From Photorhabdus bodei (GTDB lineage: Bacteria > Pseudomonadota > Gammaproteobacteria > Enterobacterales > Enterobacteriaceae): a stretch of 35,036 nucleotides of DNA. The DNA lies in the NCBI RefSeq assembly GCF_003287735.1, contig NZ_NSCM01000047.1, forward strand, positions 1 through 35,036, in the 5' to 3' direction. A program made the position numbers and the translations under genes. Numbering within the stretch: position 1 is the first letter of the stretch; every line of letters starts with the position of its first letter. Shown piece by piece: positions 8,570-17,680 of the stretch. The notes under the pieces were generated by a model, which saw only the letters and a list, made by a program, of their open reading frames with translations, searched no databases and was not told the DNA's origin.

Positions 8570-9949
8570 CTAACTTAATTTTAGCCTCTGCTTAGCCTCT
8601 GCAATCGCTTTCATAACCTGTTTTTGCGACACTCCCCCCTTTGCAAGGCGTTTGTCCAGACAAGATTGCAAAGACAAAATATCATATACATCTTCAGTAA
8701 TTGCACTACTGAACTTCTGCAACTCTGCCAATGACAACGCTTCCAATGCCTGCCCCTGGGCAAGCGCCATAATCACAATTTCCCCAACAATATGGTGAGC
8801 TTCTCGGAATGGAACACCTTTTGCAACCAAATAATCAGCTAATTCAGTCGCGTTAGCATAACCCTGTTTAGCGGCTTCCGCACAACGTGAACGCCTGACC
8901 TGAATACCATCTAACACCAACGCGGACATATGTAAACAATCCAGCCAAGTATCCAGCGCATCGAATAACCCTTCTTTATCCTCCTGCATATCTTTATTGT
9001 AGGCTAGCGGCAAACCTTTCAAGGTCATCATCATACCGGTCAATGCCCCCTGCACCCGGCCACATTTCCCACGAATTAACTCCAGTGTATCCGGGTTTTT
9101 CTTCTGTGGCATCAGAGAAGAACCGGAAGTGACTCGATCTGACAGTTCAATAAACCCGGCTTCACCGCTATTAAAGAAAATTAGGTCTTCCGCAAAGCGG
9201 GAAAGATGGATCATACTGATACTGGCATTAGATAGCAGTTCCAATACATGGTCACGATCTGAAACGCTATCCAAGCTGTTACGCGTCGCTGAAACAAAAC
9301 CTAGCCATGATGCTAGTTGTTCGCGGTCAATATCATAAGCGGTTCCAGCCAATGCACCACACCCAAGCGGGCTGGTATCCAGCCGTTTCAAAGTATCCTG
9401 TAACCGACTTTCATCACGGACCAACATTTCTACATATGCCAAGCACCAGTGAGCAAATGTGATAGGCTGTGCTCTTTGCAGATGGGTATAGCCCGGCATC
9501 ACTGCATCCTGATTATTCTCCGCAGTAATCACCAATACCTGCTGTAACTCCACAATTGCCTGATGGAGATGTGAAATGTATTCTTTACACCAAAGTTTGA
9601 GATCTGTTGCCACCTGATCATTACGGCTACGACCAGTGTGGAGCTTCTTACCCAGATCGCCAACTTTACTGATCAACTGCCCTTCTACCCAACTATGGAT
9701 ATCTTCTGCACCACTTTGCAAGATGGCTTGTGGGTTAGCCTGAACCTCATTCAACAATTCATTTAATGCCAGCTCCAGTCTTTGTTGTTCTTCAACGGTC
9801 AGCACACCAACCGTTATCAACGCTTTCGACCATGCAACTGAACCGGTAATGTCCTGTTCCGCCAACCGGTAATCAAAGCGAAGTGAATCGTTAAATTGTT
9901 TGAACCGTCGATCTGCTTTCTGACTGAAACGCCCGCCCCAAAGTGCCAT
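8570..9949 (-). CDS. argH: Argininosuccinate lyase
   Basis: ArgH splits argininosuccinate into arginine and fumarate, the last step of arginine synthesis. The ATG at 9949 (MALWGGRFSQKADRRF) gives 459 residues (E. coli 457); the upstream in-frame start at 10021 adds unconserved residues. The fumarase/argininosuccinate lyase signature SSLMPQKKNP is present, along with HTGRSRNDQVATD and MPGYTHLQRAQP. It is the last gene of the leftward argCBGH cluster, 152 bp after argG. Confidence 0.97.
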   Translation of the reverse strand: MALWGGRFSQKADRRFKQFNDSLRFDYRLAEQDITGSVAWSKALITVGVLTVEEQQRLELALNELLNEVQANPQAILQSGAEDIHSWVEGQLISKVGDLGKKLHTGRSRNDQVATDLKLWCKEYISHLHQAIVELQQVLVITAENNQDAVMPGYTHLQRAQPITFAHWCLAYVEMLVRDESRLQDTLKRLDTSPLGCGALAGTAYDIDREQLASWLGFVSATRNSLDSVSDRDHVLELLSNASISMIHLSRFAEDLIFFNSGEAGFIELSDRVTSGSSLMPQKKNPDTLELIRGKCGRVQGALTGMMMTLKGLPLAYNKDMQEDKEGLFDALDTWLDCLHMSALVLDGIQVRRSRCAEAAKQGYANATELADYLVAKGVPFREAHHIVGEIVIMALAQGQALEALSLAELQKFSSAITEDVYDILSLQSCLDKRLAKGGVSQKQVMKAIAEAKQRLKLS

Positions 9950-10101
9950 ATTTTCGTTCCTGATTATCTGATGTCTGAGTGATTGATTACCTTTCATAAA
10001 CAGCAATTTCATTCGCAACATGGAGATAATAGACTCGATAAATCAAATACAAGGATGAATTCACGATCTGGTCATTACCTCCATAACTACGAACGATGAA
10101 A

Positions 10102-11316
10102 TTACTCTTTACTATTTAATGCCCGAATGCGCGAAGGGAGAGAATACAGACGGATAAATCCTGCTGCATGGCTGTGATCGTAAACCTCATCTTCACCAAA
10201 CGTTGCAAACGCTTCAGAATAAAGGCTATTTGTTGATCTTTTCTGGATCGCTGTTACCTGACCTTTATAGAGTTTCAGTACTACTTCACCGCTGACATCC
10301 GCAGCCAACGCCTCAGCCGCGGCCTGAATAGATTGACGTAGCGGGGCAAACCAACGTCCGTCATAAACGACATAAGACATTTCTAGCCCAAGCTGCTGAC
10401 GCCATTTAAAGCTATCACGGTCCAGAACCAGTTGTTCAACACCACGCAACGCAGCCATCATGATGGTTCCTCCCGGCGTCTCATAACAACCACGAGATTT
10501 CATTCCCACCAGCCGGTTTTCCACGATATCGATACGGCCGATACCATGTTTTACTCCCAGAATGTTCAGCGCTTCAAGGCATTGATATGGAGACATCACC
10601 TTGCCGCTAACCCCAACAACCTCGCCTTTCTCAATAGTGACACTGACCAATTCAGCTTCATCTGGTGCCTCTTCTGGATCGACTGTCCACACCCAACAAT
10701 CTTTATTGGATGCATTCCAAGTACTTTCCAGTACGCCACCTTCGGTAGAGATATGCCACGCATTCTCATCACGGCTGTAAATTTTCTCCAATGTTGCGGT
10801 GGTTGGAATATCTCGCGCTTTCAGATAATCCAGCAACGCTTCACGGGAACGCAAATCCCACTCTCTCCACGGCGCAACTACTTTTAGCTGAGGGGCCAAT
10901 GCCGTATAAGTGCTTTCAAACCGAACCTGATCGTTACCCTTACCTGTTGCACCATGAGCAAGTGCATCTGCTCCCACTTTCAGTGCCAATTCAACCTGTG
11001 CTTTAGCAATAATGGGGCGTGCCATTGAAGTGCCCAACAAATAGCTACCTTCATATAGAGCACCGGTTTTCAGTACCGGATAAACATAATCTTTAATGAA
11101 TTCCTCACGCAGATCCACAACGTGACATTCTGATGCGCCAGAACGCAAAGCTTTCTGCTCCACGCCTTCCAAATCTTCACGGCTTTGCCCCACATCGGCA
11201 ACAAACGCAACAACTTCACAGTTGCCATAATGTTCCTTCAGCCAAGGAATAATGGCAGAAGTATCCAGACCACCAGAATAGGCAAGAACGATTTTTTTAA
11301 TATCTTTAGTATGCAT
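10102..11316 (-). CDS. argG: Argininosuccinate synthase, short type
   Basis: ArgG condenses citrulline and aspartate using ATP. The start MHTKDIKKIVLAYSGG at 11316 is preceded by AAAGGG and gives 404 residues. The ATP-pyrophosphatase P-loop LAYSGGLDTSA is at about 11-21; downstream motifs include HGATGKGNDQVRFE, STEGGVLE, MKSRGCYETPGG and DRDSFKWRQQ. E. coli ArgG is about 447 residues and is encoded away from the other arg genes. This protein is the shorter form of about 400 residues and lies inside the arg cluster between argB and argH, an arrangement also known in Vibrio and relatives. Function is secure; the subfamily statement rests on length and recalled motifs. Confidence 0.96.
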   Translation of the reverse strand: MHTKDIKKIVLAYSGGLDTSAIIPWLKEHYGNCEVVAFVADVGQSREDLEGVEQKALRSGASECHVVDLREEFIKDYVYPVLKTGALYEGSYLLGTSMARPIIAKAQVELALKVGADALAHGATGKGNDQVRFESTYTALAPQLKVVAPWREWDLRSREALLDYLKARDIPTTATLEKIYSRDENAWHISTEGGVLESTWNASNKDCWVWTVDPEEAPDEAELVSVTIEKGEVVGVSGKVMSPYQCLEALNILGVKHGIGRIDIVENRLVGMKSRGCYETPGGTIMMAALRGVEQLVLDRDSFKWRQQLGLEMSYVVYDGRWFAPLRQSIQAAAEALAADVSGEVVLKLYKGQVTAIQKRSTNSLYSEAFATFGEDEVYDHSHAAGFIRLYSLPSRIRALNSKE

Positions 11317-11384
11317 GAAGTTACCCTTTGAAATTCCGTTGTTATTTATCAGCAAAGATTTGCCGAAAATTAATCAAACTTAAT

Positions 11385-12158
11385 TTAAGCCAGAATACGA
11401 GTACCGACGGGAACACCGTTAAATAGATCGGTCAGTTGATCTGCATGACGCCAACTGGCGATATCTACCGGACGATCTAATGTCCTAGCTGCATCTAAAG
11501 CGGCATTCACCTTCACAATCATGCCGTCAGTAATGATGCCGTGAGCAATAAGTTGTTCTGCTTTCTCAACATTTATGTCAGGGATTCTCTGCCCTTTACC
11601 ATCCAAAATACCACTAACATCAGAGAGCAATACCAAATCAGCACCTAGCGTCTGAGCTATCGCCGTTGCTGCCTGATCGGCATTCACATTCATCAGCTCC
11701 CCTTTATCCGTTACACCAATTGAGCTGATAATGGGCATATAACCCGCATCCAATAACATTTTCAGCAACTTAGCATCGCCCGGCATCGCTTTCCCCACAT
11801 GCCCCAACTCTTCACTCAGTTGGGAAACCATGACCACATTACCATCTCCTAAATATAATCCAACTGATGCAAGTTGATATTTCGTCGCCCACGACAACAA
11901 GGTCTTATTGGCGATACCAGCCAATGCGCCAGTGATAATCCCAATCTGATCAGCAGGTGTTACTCGTAATCCTTGTTCCTTCACTATCGGTAGCTGCAAC
12001 TTCTCCATCAGCTCATCCACCAGATACCCCCCCCCATGAACAACAACCAACTGGCGTTCGTGTGTTTGCCGATATTCCTGTAATGCAGTAAACACACGTT
12101 CCAATGCTTCTTCATTGTCCAGTAACACGCCACCTAACTTTATGACTAAAGGTTCCAT
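11385..12158 (-). CDS. argB: Acetylglutamate kinase
   Basis: ArgB phosphorylates N-acetylglutamate, the second committed step of arginine synthesis. The 257 residues match E. coli ArgB (258). Amino acid kinase motifs are visible: KLGGVLLD at the N-terminus, VVHGGGYLVDELM (about 39-51), NVNADQAATAIAQ and a C-terminal GMIVKVNAALDAA. It lies 25 bp after argC and 68 bp before argG, consistent with one transcript. Confidence 0.97.
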   Translation of the reverse strand: MEPLVIKLGGVLLDNEEALERVFTALQEYRQTHERQLVVVHGGGYLVDELMEKLQLPIVKEQGLRVTPADQIGIITGALAGIANKTLLSWATKYQLASVGLYLGDGNVVMVSQLSEELGHVGKAMPGDAKLLKMLLDAGYMPIISSIGVTDKGELMNVNADQAATAIAQTLGADLVLLSDVSGILDGKGQRIPDINVEKAEQLIAHGIITDGMIVKVNAALDAARTLDRPVDIASWRHADQLTDLFNGVPVGTRILA

Positions 12159-12183
12159 CTGCTCTACTCCTTCACGTCAATCA

Positions 12184-13188
12184 TTAAAATAATGCCTGAG
12201 TTTCTTCAAACCCAAAACGTATATTCATACACTGAACTGCCTGAGCTGCCGCGCCCTTCAAAAGATTATCCTCAGTACCCACAACAATCAGATGGTCACC
12301 CTGTACAGCAAAACCGATATCACAGAACGGTAACCCAACAACGGATTTCAATGCTGGCACTCCTTTGCTGTAAAGCCTTACCAATGGCTTATCTTTGTAT
12401 GCTTGACGATACACCTCATCTATCTGTTCTACGGTAACACCCGGCTTCAACTTACAGGTAATTGTGGCAAGAATACCCCGAGCGAAATTGCCAAGATGTG
12501 GAGTAAAAACCACTCTGGTTCCCAGATGTTCCTCAATCTCCGGTTGATGACGATGGGTAAATATTCCATAAGGTTGCAAACTGATTTCGCAGAAACTGTT
12601 GGTCATGCTGGCTTTCCGGCCTGCTCCACTTACACCACTAGTAGCATTAATCACCGGCCAATGGCTGGTATCCAGCAAACCATTTTCCAACAACGGTTTC
12701 AGGGAGAGTTGAGAAACTGTTGGGTAACATCCCGGTACAGCAACTAATTGGGCCTGTTTGATTTTTTCAGCCTGCCATTCGGCAAGTCCATATACTGCTT
12801 GTGCCAACCATTCAGTATGCTTATGTTTGAATCCGTAGTATTGTTGATAAATCTGAGCATTTTGTACGCGGTAGGCACCGGAGAGATCGAATACAGTGCA
12901 ACCTGCTGCCAGAAATAACGGCGCAATGTCATGACTAACTTCATGGGCGGTGGCAAGGAAAACCACATCAATCCCTTTAGCAGCATTAATAATATCAGTC
13001 AGCGGTTGCAGCGGTAGATCAACAATGCCTTTATACTGTGGATGTAAATCTGAGAAGCATTTATCTGCATCAACGCTCTGAGCAGAAACCATGAGTCTAA
13101 TCAGATTCGTATGCGGATGACGATGCAGATATGCTGCCAGTTCTGCTCCGGTGTAACCACTTGCACCAACAACCAGCGTATTCAACAT
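12184..13188 (-). CDS. argC: N-acetyl-gamma-glutamyl-phosphate reductase
   Basis: ArgC reduces acetylglutamyl phosphate with NADPH. The 334-residue product begins MLNTLVVGASGYTGAELA, a Rossmann nucleotide-binding site, and has AVPGCYPT with the catalytic Cys at about 154. Also seen are SGVSGAGRKA and HRHQPEIEEHL. It is the first gene of argCBGH; its start is about 100 bp from the divergent argE with two ARG boxes in between. Confidence 0.97.
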   Translation of the reverse strand: MLNTLVVGASGYTGAELAAYLHRHPHTNLIRLMVSAQSVDADKCFSDLHPQYKGIVDLPLQPLTDIINAAKGIDVVFLATAHEVSHDIAPLFLAAGCTVFDLSGAYRVQNAQIYQQYYGFKHKHTEWLAQAVYGLAEWQAEKIKQAQLVAVPGCYPTVSQLSLKPLLENGLLDTSHWPVINATSGVSGAGRKASMTNSFCEISLQPYGIFTHRHQPEIEEHLGTRVVFTPHLGNFARGILATITCKLKPGVTVEQIDEVYRQAYKDKPLVRLYSKGVPALKSVVGLPFCDIGFAVQGDHLIVVGTEDNLLKGAAAQAVQCMNIRFGFEETQALF

Positions 13189-13226
13189 AGGATATCTTTA
13201 CCTTATGCTCAGTATTCAAACGGGAT

Positions 13227-13265
13227 AATGTATTTTTATTCAAAAAAAATGCATGAATATTGATA
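13227..13265. promoter_or_regulatory. Tandem ARG boxes (ArgR operator) between argC and argE
   Basis: Two 18-bp imperfect palindromes fit the ArgR consensus (TGAAT-4-ATTCA core). Box 1 at 13227-13244 has core TGTATTTTTATTCA; box 2 at 13248-13265 has core TGCATGAATATTGA. They are separated by 3 bp, the canonical spacing for hexameric ArgR. An extra ATTCA half-site lies at 13214-13218. The position predicts arginine repression of both divergent transcripts. Confidence 0.85.
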
Positions 13266-13290
13266 CTATCATGAATAAAGGCTGTCAACA

Positions 13291-14448
13291 GTGAATATTA
13301 AATTACCTCCATTTATTGAGCTATTTCGGCAATTAATCGCGACTCCATCTATCAGCGCCACCGATGTCAGTATTGACCAAAGTAACGAGTCTCTCATCAA
13401 CCTACTGGCAAGTTGGTTGAAAGAAATTGGTTTCGAGATTGAGATACAGCCCGTCCCCGAAGCCCTCGGAAAATACAATCTACTAGCAACATTGGGGCGT
13501 GGCCTAGGTGGATTACTATTGTGTGGACACACTGACACCGTACCCTTTGACGAAGGTCTCTGGACGAAAGATCCGTTCACCCTGACAGAGCGCGATAACA
13601 AACTGTACGGTTTAGGTACAGCAGACATGAAAGGCTTTTTCGCCTTTATTATTGATGCGTTGCGGGACATTGATATCAGTAAAATAACCCGTCCGCTGTA
13701 CATTCTGGCAACCGCAGATGAAGAGACGACAATGGCGGGAGCCCGCTATTTTGCTGCAAGTACCACTATCCGCCCAGATTTCGCTATTATTGGTGAACCC
13801 ACTTTATTGCATCCTATCTGTGCACACAAAGGACATTTATCGAACGCTATCCGCATTGTTGGCCAATCCGGGCACTCCAGTGATCCAGACCGTGGTATAA
13901 ACGCCATTGACTTGATGCACGAATCTATTGGTCACCTAATTGAACTACGCAATACGCTAAAAGAGCGTTACAACAACCCGGCATTTACCATTCCACACCC
14001 AACCATGAACTTCGGCTATATTCATGGAGGTGACGCAGTAAACCGTATTTGTACCCATTGTGAATTGCATATGGATATTCGCCCGTTACCGGGACTAACG
14101 TTACAGGATCTGAACGGACTGTTAAATGAAGCGCTGGAACCAGTGAAGCAACGCTGGCCTGGCCGCTTAACTATCGATGAATTACATTCCCCTATTCCCG
14201 GTTATGAATGCCCAACCGATCACAAGATGGTTGACGTGATAGAGAAACTGCTAGGCCGCAAAGCTGAAACGGTCAACTACTGTACCGAAGCACCATTCAT
14301 TCAGAAAGTATGCCCAACTTTAGTCCTTGGCCCTGGTTCTATTGAACAAGCACATCAACCGGATGAGTTCATTGATATGTCATTTATTAAACCCACCAGA
14401 AAGATAATTTCTCAGTTAATAGATCATTTTTGTCTAAGCAATAATTAA
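13291..14448 (+). CDS. argE: Acetylornithine deacetylase
   Basis: ArgE removes the acetyl group from N-acetylornithine, the linear-pathway route to ornithine. The 385-residue product is an M20-family metallohydrolase (E. coli 383). Metal-ligand motifs are LLLCGHTDTVP (about 73-83), GTADMKGF, ADEETTMAGA with the catalytic Glu, and IIGEPT, followed by the lid/dimer domain (HKGHLSNAIRI...). The start is GTG at 13291 with AAAGG about 9 nt upstream; the nearby ATG at 13271 is out of frame and hits a stop. It is divergent from argC across the ARG boxes. Confidence 0.96.
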   Translation: MNIKLPPFIELFRQLIATPSISATDVSIDQSNESLINLLASWLKEIGFEIEIQPVPEALGKYNLLATLGRGLGGLLLCGHTDTVPFDEGLWTKDPFTLTERDNKLYGLGTADMKGFFAFIIDALRDIDISKITRPLYILATADEETTMAGARYFAASTTIRPDFAIIGEPTLLHPICAHKGHLSNAIRIVGQSGHSSDPDRGINAIDLMHESIGHLIELRNTLKERYNNPAFTIPHPTMNFGYIHGGDAVNRICTHCELHMDIRPLPGLTLQDLNGLLNEALEPVKQRWPGRLTIDELHSPIPGYECPTDHKMVDVIEKLLGRKAETVNYCTEAPFIQKVCPTLVLGPGSIEQAHQPDEFIDMSFIKPTRKIISQLIDHFCLSNN

Positions 14449-14459
14449 TTGTTTTACTC

Positions 14460-14481
14460 GTCCCCCAAAAGTCAGGGGGAC
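14460..14481. terminator. GC-rich hairpin after argE (possible terminator)
   Basis: GTCCCCC (14460-14466) and GGGGGAC (14475-14481) form a perfect 7-bp stem with an 8-nt loop, 11 bp after the argE stop. No T-run follows on the plus strand, so intrinsic termination is uncertain. The rest of the 282-bp argE/ppc spacer shows nothing else I can name; it must contain the ppc promoter. Confidence 0.45.
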
Positions 14482-14730
14482 TCAAACATCATAACAATTA
14501 ACAAAAGTACTCTTCCCAAGCTTTCTGATACATAAGTAATACTTATAGACCATGACCTACCATTAAATTTTAGAAATTTCGCCCAAACTGATTATTTTCT
14601 GATATGAATATGAGGGCTTAGGGTCAATGCAACACTGTGGCGCCACAAAAAATAACTTCCCGCCACTTAAATGAAATTTTTCTACAGGAACAGAATCAAC
14701 ATCCTGCCAGCAATAAAGGCTAAGAGTCAC

Positions 14731-17367
14731 ATGAACCAACAATATTCTGCAATGCGTAGTAATGTCAGCATGCTAGGTAAGCTGCTCGGAGACACGATCA
14801 AAGAAGCTTTAGGGGAAGATATTCTCGATAAAGTTGAGACAATCCGCAAATTATCCAAATCGTCCCGCGCAGGTAATGAAGCACACCGCCAGCAGCTATT
14901 ATCTACATTGCAAAACCTATCTAATAATGAACTGCTACCAGTTGCCCGTGCTTTCAATCAATTTCTCAACCTGACAAACGTCGCAGAACAATATCACAGT
15001 ATCTCCCCGCATGGTGAAGCTGCCAGCAACCCCGTTGCGTTAGCGAAATTATTCACCCGCTTAAAAGAAAAAAATTTCAATAATGACGATCTGAAAAAAG
15101 CGGTAAATGAACTGTCTATTGAACTGGTTCTCACCGCTCACCCAACTGAAATCGCTCGTCGTACATTGATCCATAAACTGGTAGCCGTTAACACCTGTCT
15201 ATCGCAACTCGATCACGATGATCTGGCGGATTATGAGCGTAATAACATTATGCGCCGCCTGCGCCAGTTAATTGCCCAATCATGGCATACCGATGAAATT
15301 CGCAAAATCCGTCCTACCCCAATTGATGAAGCGAAGTGGGGGTTTGCTATGGTGGAAAACAGCTTGTGGGAGGCTGTACCAGCATTCCTGCGTGAATTTA
15401 ATGAACAACTGGAAGAGTCAATTGATTACAGCCTGCCAGTTGAAGCGGTACCTGTCCGCTTTACTTCCTGGATGGGCGGCGACCGAGACGGCAACCCAAA
15501 TGTCACCTCTGAAGTCACTCGTCATGTATTACTGCTTAGCCGCTGGAAAGCAGCCGATCTATTCCTAAAAGATATTCAGGTTCTGGTTTCTGAGCTATCC
15601 ATGTCTGAATGTACACCAGAAGTTCGTAAACTAGCAGGTGGTGATGAAATTCTAGAACCTTACCGAGAAATTGCTAAAAAATTGCGGACACAACTCAGCA
15701 ATACATTGACCTATTTGGAGAAACAACTGAAAGGAGAACAAGTTCTGCCACCAACTGATTTGCTGGTGGATAACGAACAGCTTTGGCAACCACTTTACGC
15801 CTGTTATCAGTCACTAAAAACCTGTGGGATGGAAATCATTGCCAACGGTCAATTATTAGATATCTTACGCCGTATCCGTTGCTTCGGCTTATCGCTGGTA
15901 CGTATTGATGTACGCCAAGAAAGCACTCGCCATACAACCGCCGTTTCTGAACTGACGCAATACCTGGAATTAGGTGACTACGCCAGTTGGTCAGAAGAAG
16001 AAAAACAGGCTTTCCTACTGTATGAACTGCACTCCAAACGTCCATTGATCCCACATAACTGGCAACCAAGCGCTGAAACGCAAGAGGTTTTCGCAACCTG
16101 TAAAGTCATTGCCGAGTCACCTCAAGACGCTATCGCCGCTTACGTTATCTCAATGGCTAAAGTACCTTCTGATGTATTAGCGGTTCACTTGCTACTGAAA
16201 GAAGCCGGTTGTCCGTTCACTTTACCCGTTGCCCCATTGTTCGAAACCCTTGATGACCTGAATAATGCCGAAAATGTCATTCAGCAATTAATGAATATTC
16301 AATGGTATCGCGAACTGATTCATGACAAACAGATGGTGATGATTGGTTATTCTGACTCAGCAAAAGATGCCGGAGTGATGGCTGCGGCATGGGCGCAATA
16401 CCGAGCACAGGATGCCTTGATCAATGTTTGTGAAAAAGAGGGCATTACGCTGACCTTATTCCACGGTCGTGGCGGTACTATCGGCCGTGGCGGTGCGCCA
16501 GCACATGCTGCTCTGCTTTCCCAACCACCGGGAAGCCTGAAAGGTGGCCTACGTGTGACCGAACAAGGCGAAATGATCCGCTTTAAATTCGGTCTGCCAC
16601 AGGTCACTATCAGTAGCTTAGCCTTATATGCCAGTGCGATTCTGGAAGCAAACCTCCTACCACCGCCGGAGCCTAAACTGGAATGGCATCAGGTGATGGA
16701 TACCCTGTCTGATGTTTCCTGCAAGATGTATCGCGATTATGTACGTGAACAGCCCGATTTTGTGCCTTATTTCCGCGCGGCAACACCAGAACAGGAATTA
16801 GCTAAACTGCCTTTAGGTTCTCGTCCAGCCAAACGTCATCCGGCGGGTGGTGTGGAAAGTTTACGCGCTATCCCGTGGATTTTCGCCTGGACACAGAATC
16901 GCCTAATGTTGCCAGCCTGGTTAGGTGCAGGTGCCGCGCTACAACAAGTTATCAATGATGGAAAACAGGATGTATTAGCAGAAATGTGCCGTGATTGGCC
17001 TTTTTTTACCACTCGGATTGGTATGCTGGAAATGGTCTTCGCCAAAGCTGATTTATGGTTGGCAGAATATTATGATCATCGTCTGGTTGATAAGAACTTA
17101 TGGCCGTTAGGTCAGAAACTGCGCAAGCAACTCTCCGCGGATATTAAGACGGTATTAGCCATTTCTAAAGATGAACACCTAATGGCAGATTTACCATGGA
17201 TTGCAGAATCAATCGCCCTACGTAATGTTTACACTGATCCACTAAACGTCTTACAGGCAGAACTATTACTGCGTTCCCGTCAGCAGCAACATCCCGATCC
17301 TCAGGTTGAACAAGCGTTGATGGTAACCATCGCCGGTATCGCAGCAGGAATGCGAAATACAGGTTAG
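14731..17367 (+). CDS. ppc: Phosphoenolpyruvate carboxylase
   Basis: Ppc carboxylates PEP to oxaloacetate, replenishing the TCA cycle and feeding aspartate-family synthesis. The ATG at 14731 (MNQQYSAMRSNVSMLGKLLG) gives 878 residues and aligns with the E. coli start (883); the frame upstream to 14671 is unconserved. Catalytic landmarks: LTAHPTEIARR with His137, MGGDRDGNPNVT, GYSDSAKDAG, the glycine loop FHGRGGTIGRGGAP, and the conserved C-terminus MRNTG. It neighbours argE as in other enterobacteria. Confidence 0.97.
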   Translation: MNQQYSAMRSNVSMLGKLLGDTIKEALGEDILDKVETIRKLSKSSRAGNEAHRQQLLSTLQNLSNNELLPVARAFNQFLNLTNVAEQYHSISPHGEAASNPVALAKLFTRLKEKNFNNDDLKKAVNELSIELVLTAHPTEIARRTLIHKLVAVNTCLSQLDHDDLADYERNNIMRRLRQLIAQSWHTDEIRKIRPTPIDEAKWGFAMVENSLWEAVPAFLREFNEQLEESIDYSLPVEAVPVRFTSWMGGDRDGNPNVTSEVTRHVLLLSRWKAADLFLKDIQVLVSELSMSECTPEVRKLAGGDEILEPYREIAKKLRTQLSNTLTYLEKQLKGEQVLPPTDLLVDNEQLWQPLYACYQSLKTCGMEIIANGQLLDILRRIRCFGLSLVRIDVRQESTRHTTAVSELTQYLELGDYASWSEEEKQAFLLYELHSKRPLIPHNWQPSAETQEVFATCKVIAESPQDAIAAYVISMAKVPSDVLAVHLLLKEAGCPFTLPVAPLFETLDDLNNAENVIQQLMNIQWYRELIHDKQMVMIGYSDSAKDAGVMAAAWAQYRAQDALINVCEKEGITLTLFHGRGGTIGRGGAPAHAALLSQPPGSLKGGLRVTEQGEMIRFKFGLPQVTISSLALYASAILEANLLPPPEPKLEWHQVMDTLSDVSCKMYRDYVREQPDFVPYFRAATPEQELAKLPLGSRPAKRHPAGGVESLRAIPWIFAWTQNRLMLPAWLGAGAALQQVINDGKQDVLAEMCRDWPFFTTRIGMLEMVFAKADLWLAEYYDHRLVDKNLWPLGQKLRKQLSADIKTVLAISKDEHLMADLPWIAESIALRNVYTDPLNVLQAELLLRSRQQQHPDPQVEQALMVTIAGIAAGMRNTG

Positions 17368-17411
17368 TTGCTGTCAGATAGGCGACAATCTCCTCGCGAC
17401 GGTAGTGACAA

Positions 17412-17472
17412 TATTGAGCACAGTACTGGCATCTTTTGTCTCCAGACAACCCAGCACAAAATGTGCTCAATA
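17412..17472. repeat. Inverted repeat downstream of ppc
   Basis: TATTGAGCACA (17412-17422) and TGTGCTCAATA (17462-17472) are perfect 11-bp inverted repeats 39 bp apart. A small inner hairpin, TGTCTCCAGACA, lies near 17438-17449. A transcript could fold into a branched stem about 45 nt after the ppc stop. No T-run follows, so it may be a processing or Rho-dependent 3' end rather than an intrinsic terminator. The rest of 17368-17680 carries no recognised gene; it is AT-rich before the next start. Confidence 0.6.
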
Positions 17473-17680
17473 GACAACGAAAAAGAGGTTATTCTCCACC
17501 AAGTGAAGCGTAATTAAAGAAAAATTCCTTATAATTTATCCACCTTTGTTCCGCAGTGAAATAAGCAAGCAAACAATCACCCCCGCAAAAATTTCGATCA
17601 TTACATAAATAAAATTTAATAATGTGATTTTCGCTCACTTCCCTAGAATTGGATTTTTCGATTTCTAAGAGGATTTAATC

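Noticed and set aside
13269..13703. Leftward open frame of 144 codons over the start of argE
   Set aside because: It lies antisense to a conserved enzyme and covers the ARG-box promoter region; the protein shows no recognisable features.
17623..17639. CRP-like site TGTGA...TCACT upstream of the secreted-protein gene
   Set aside because: The half-sites are 7 bp apart rather than 6 and the right half is imperfect.
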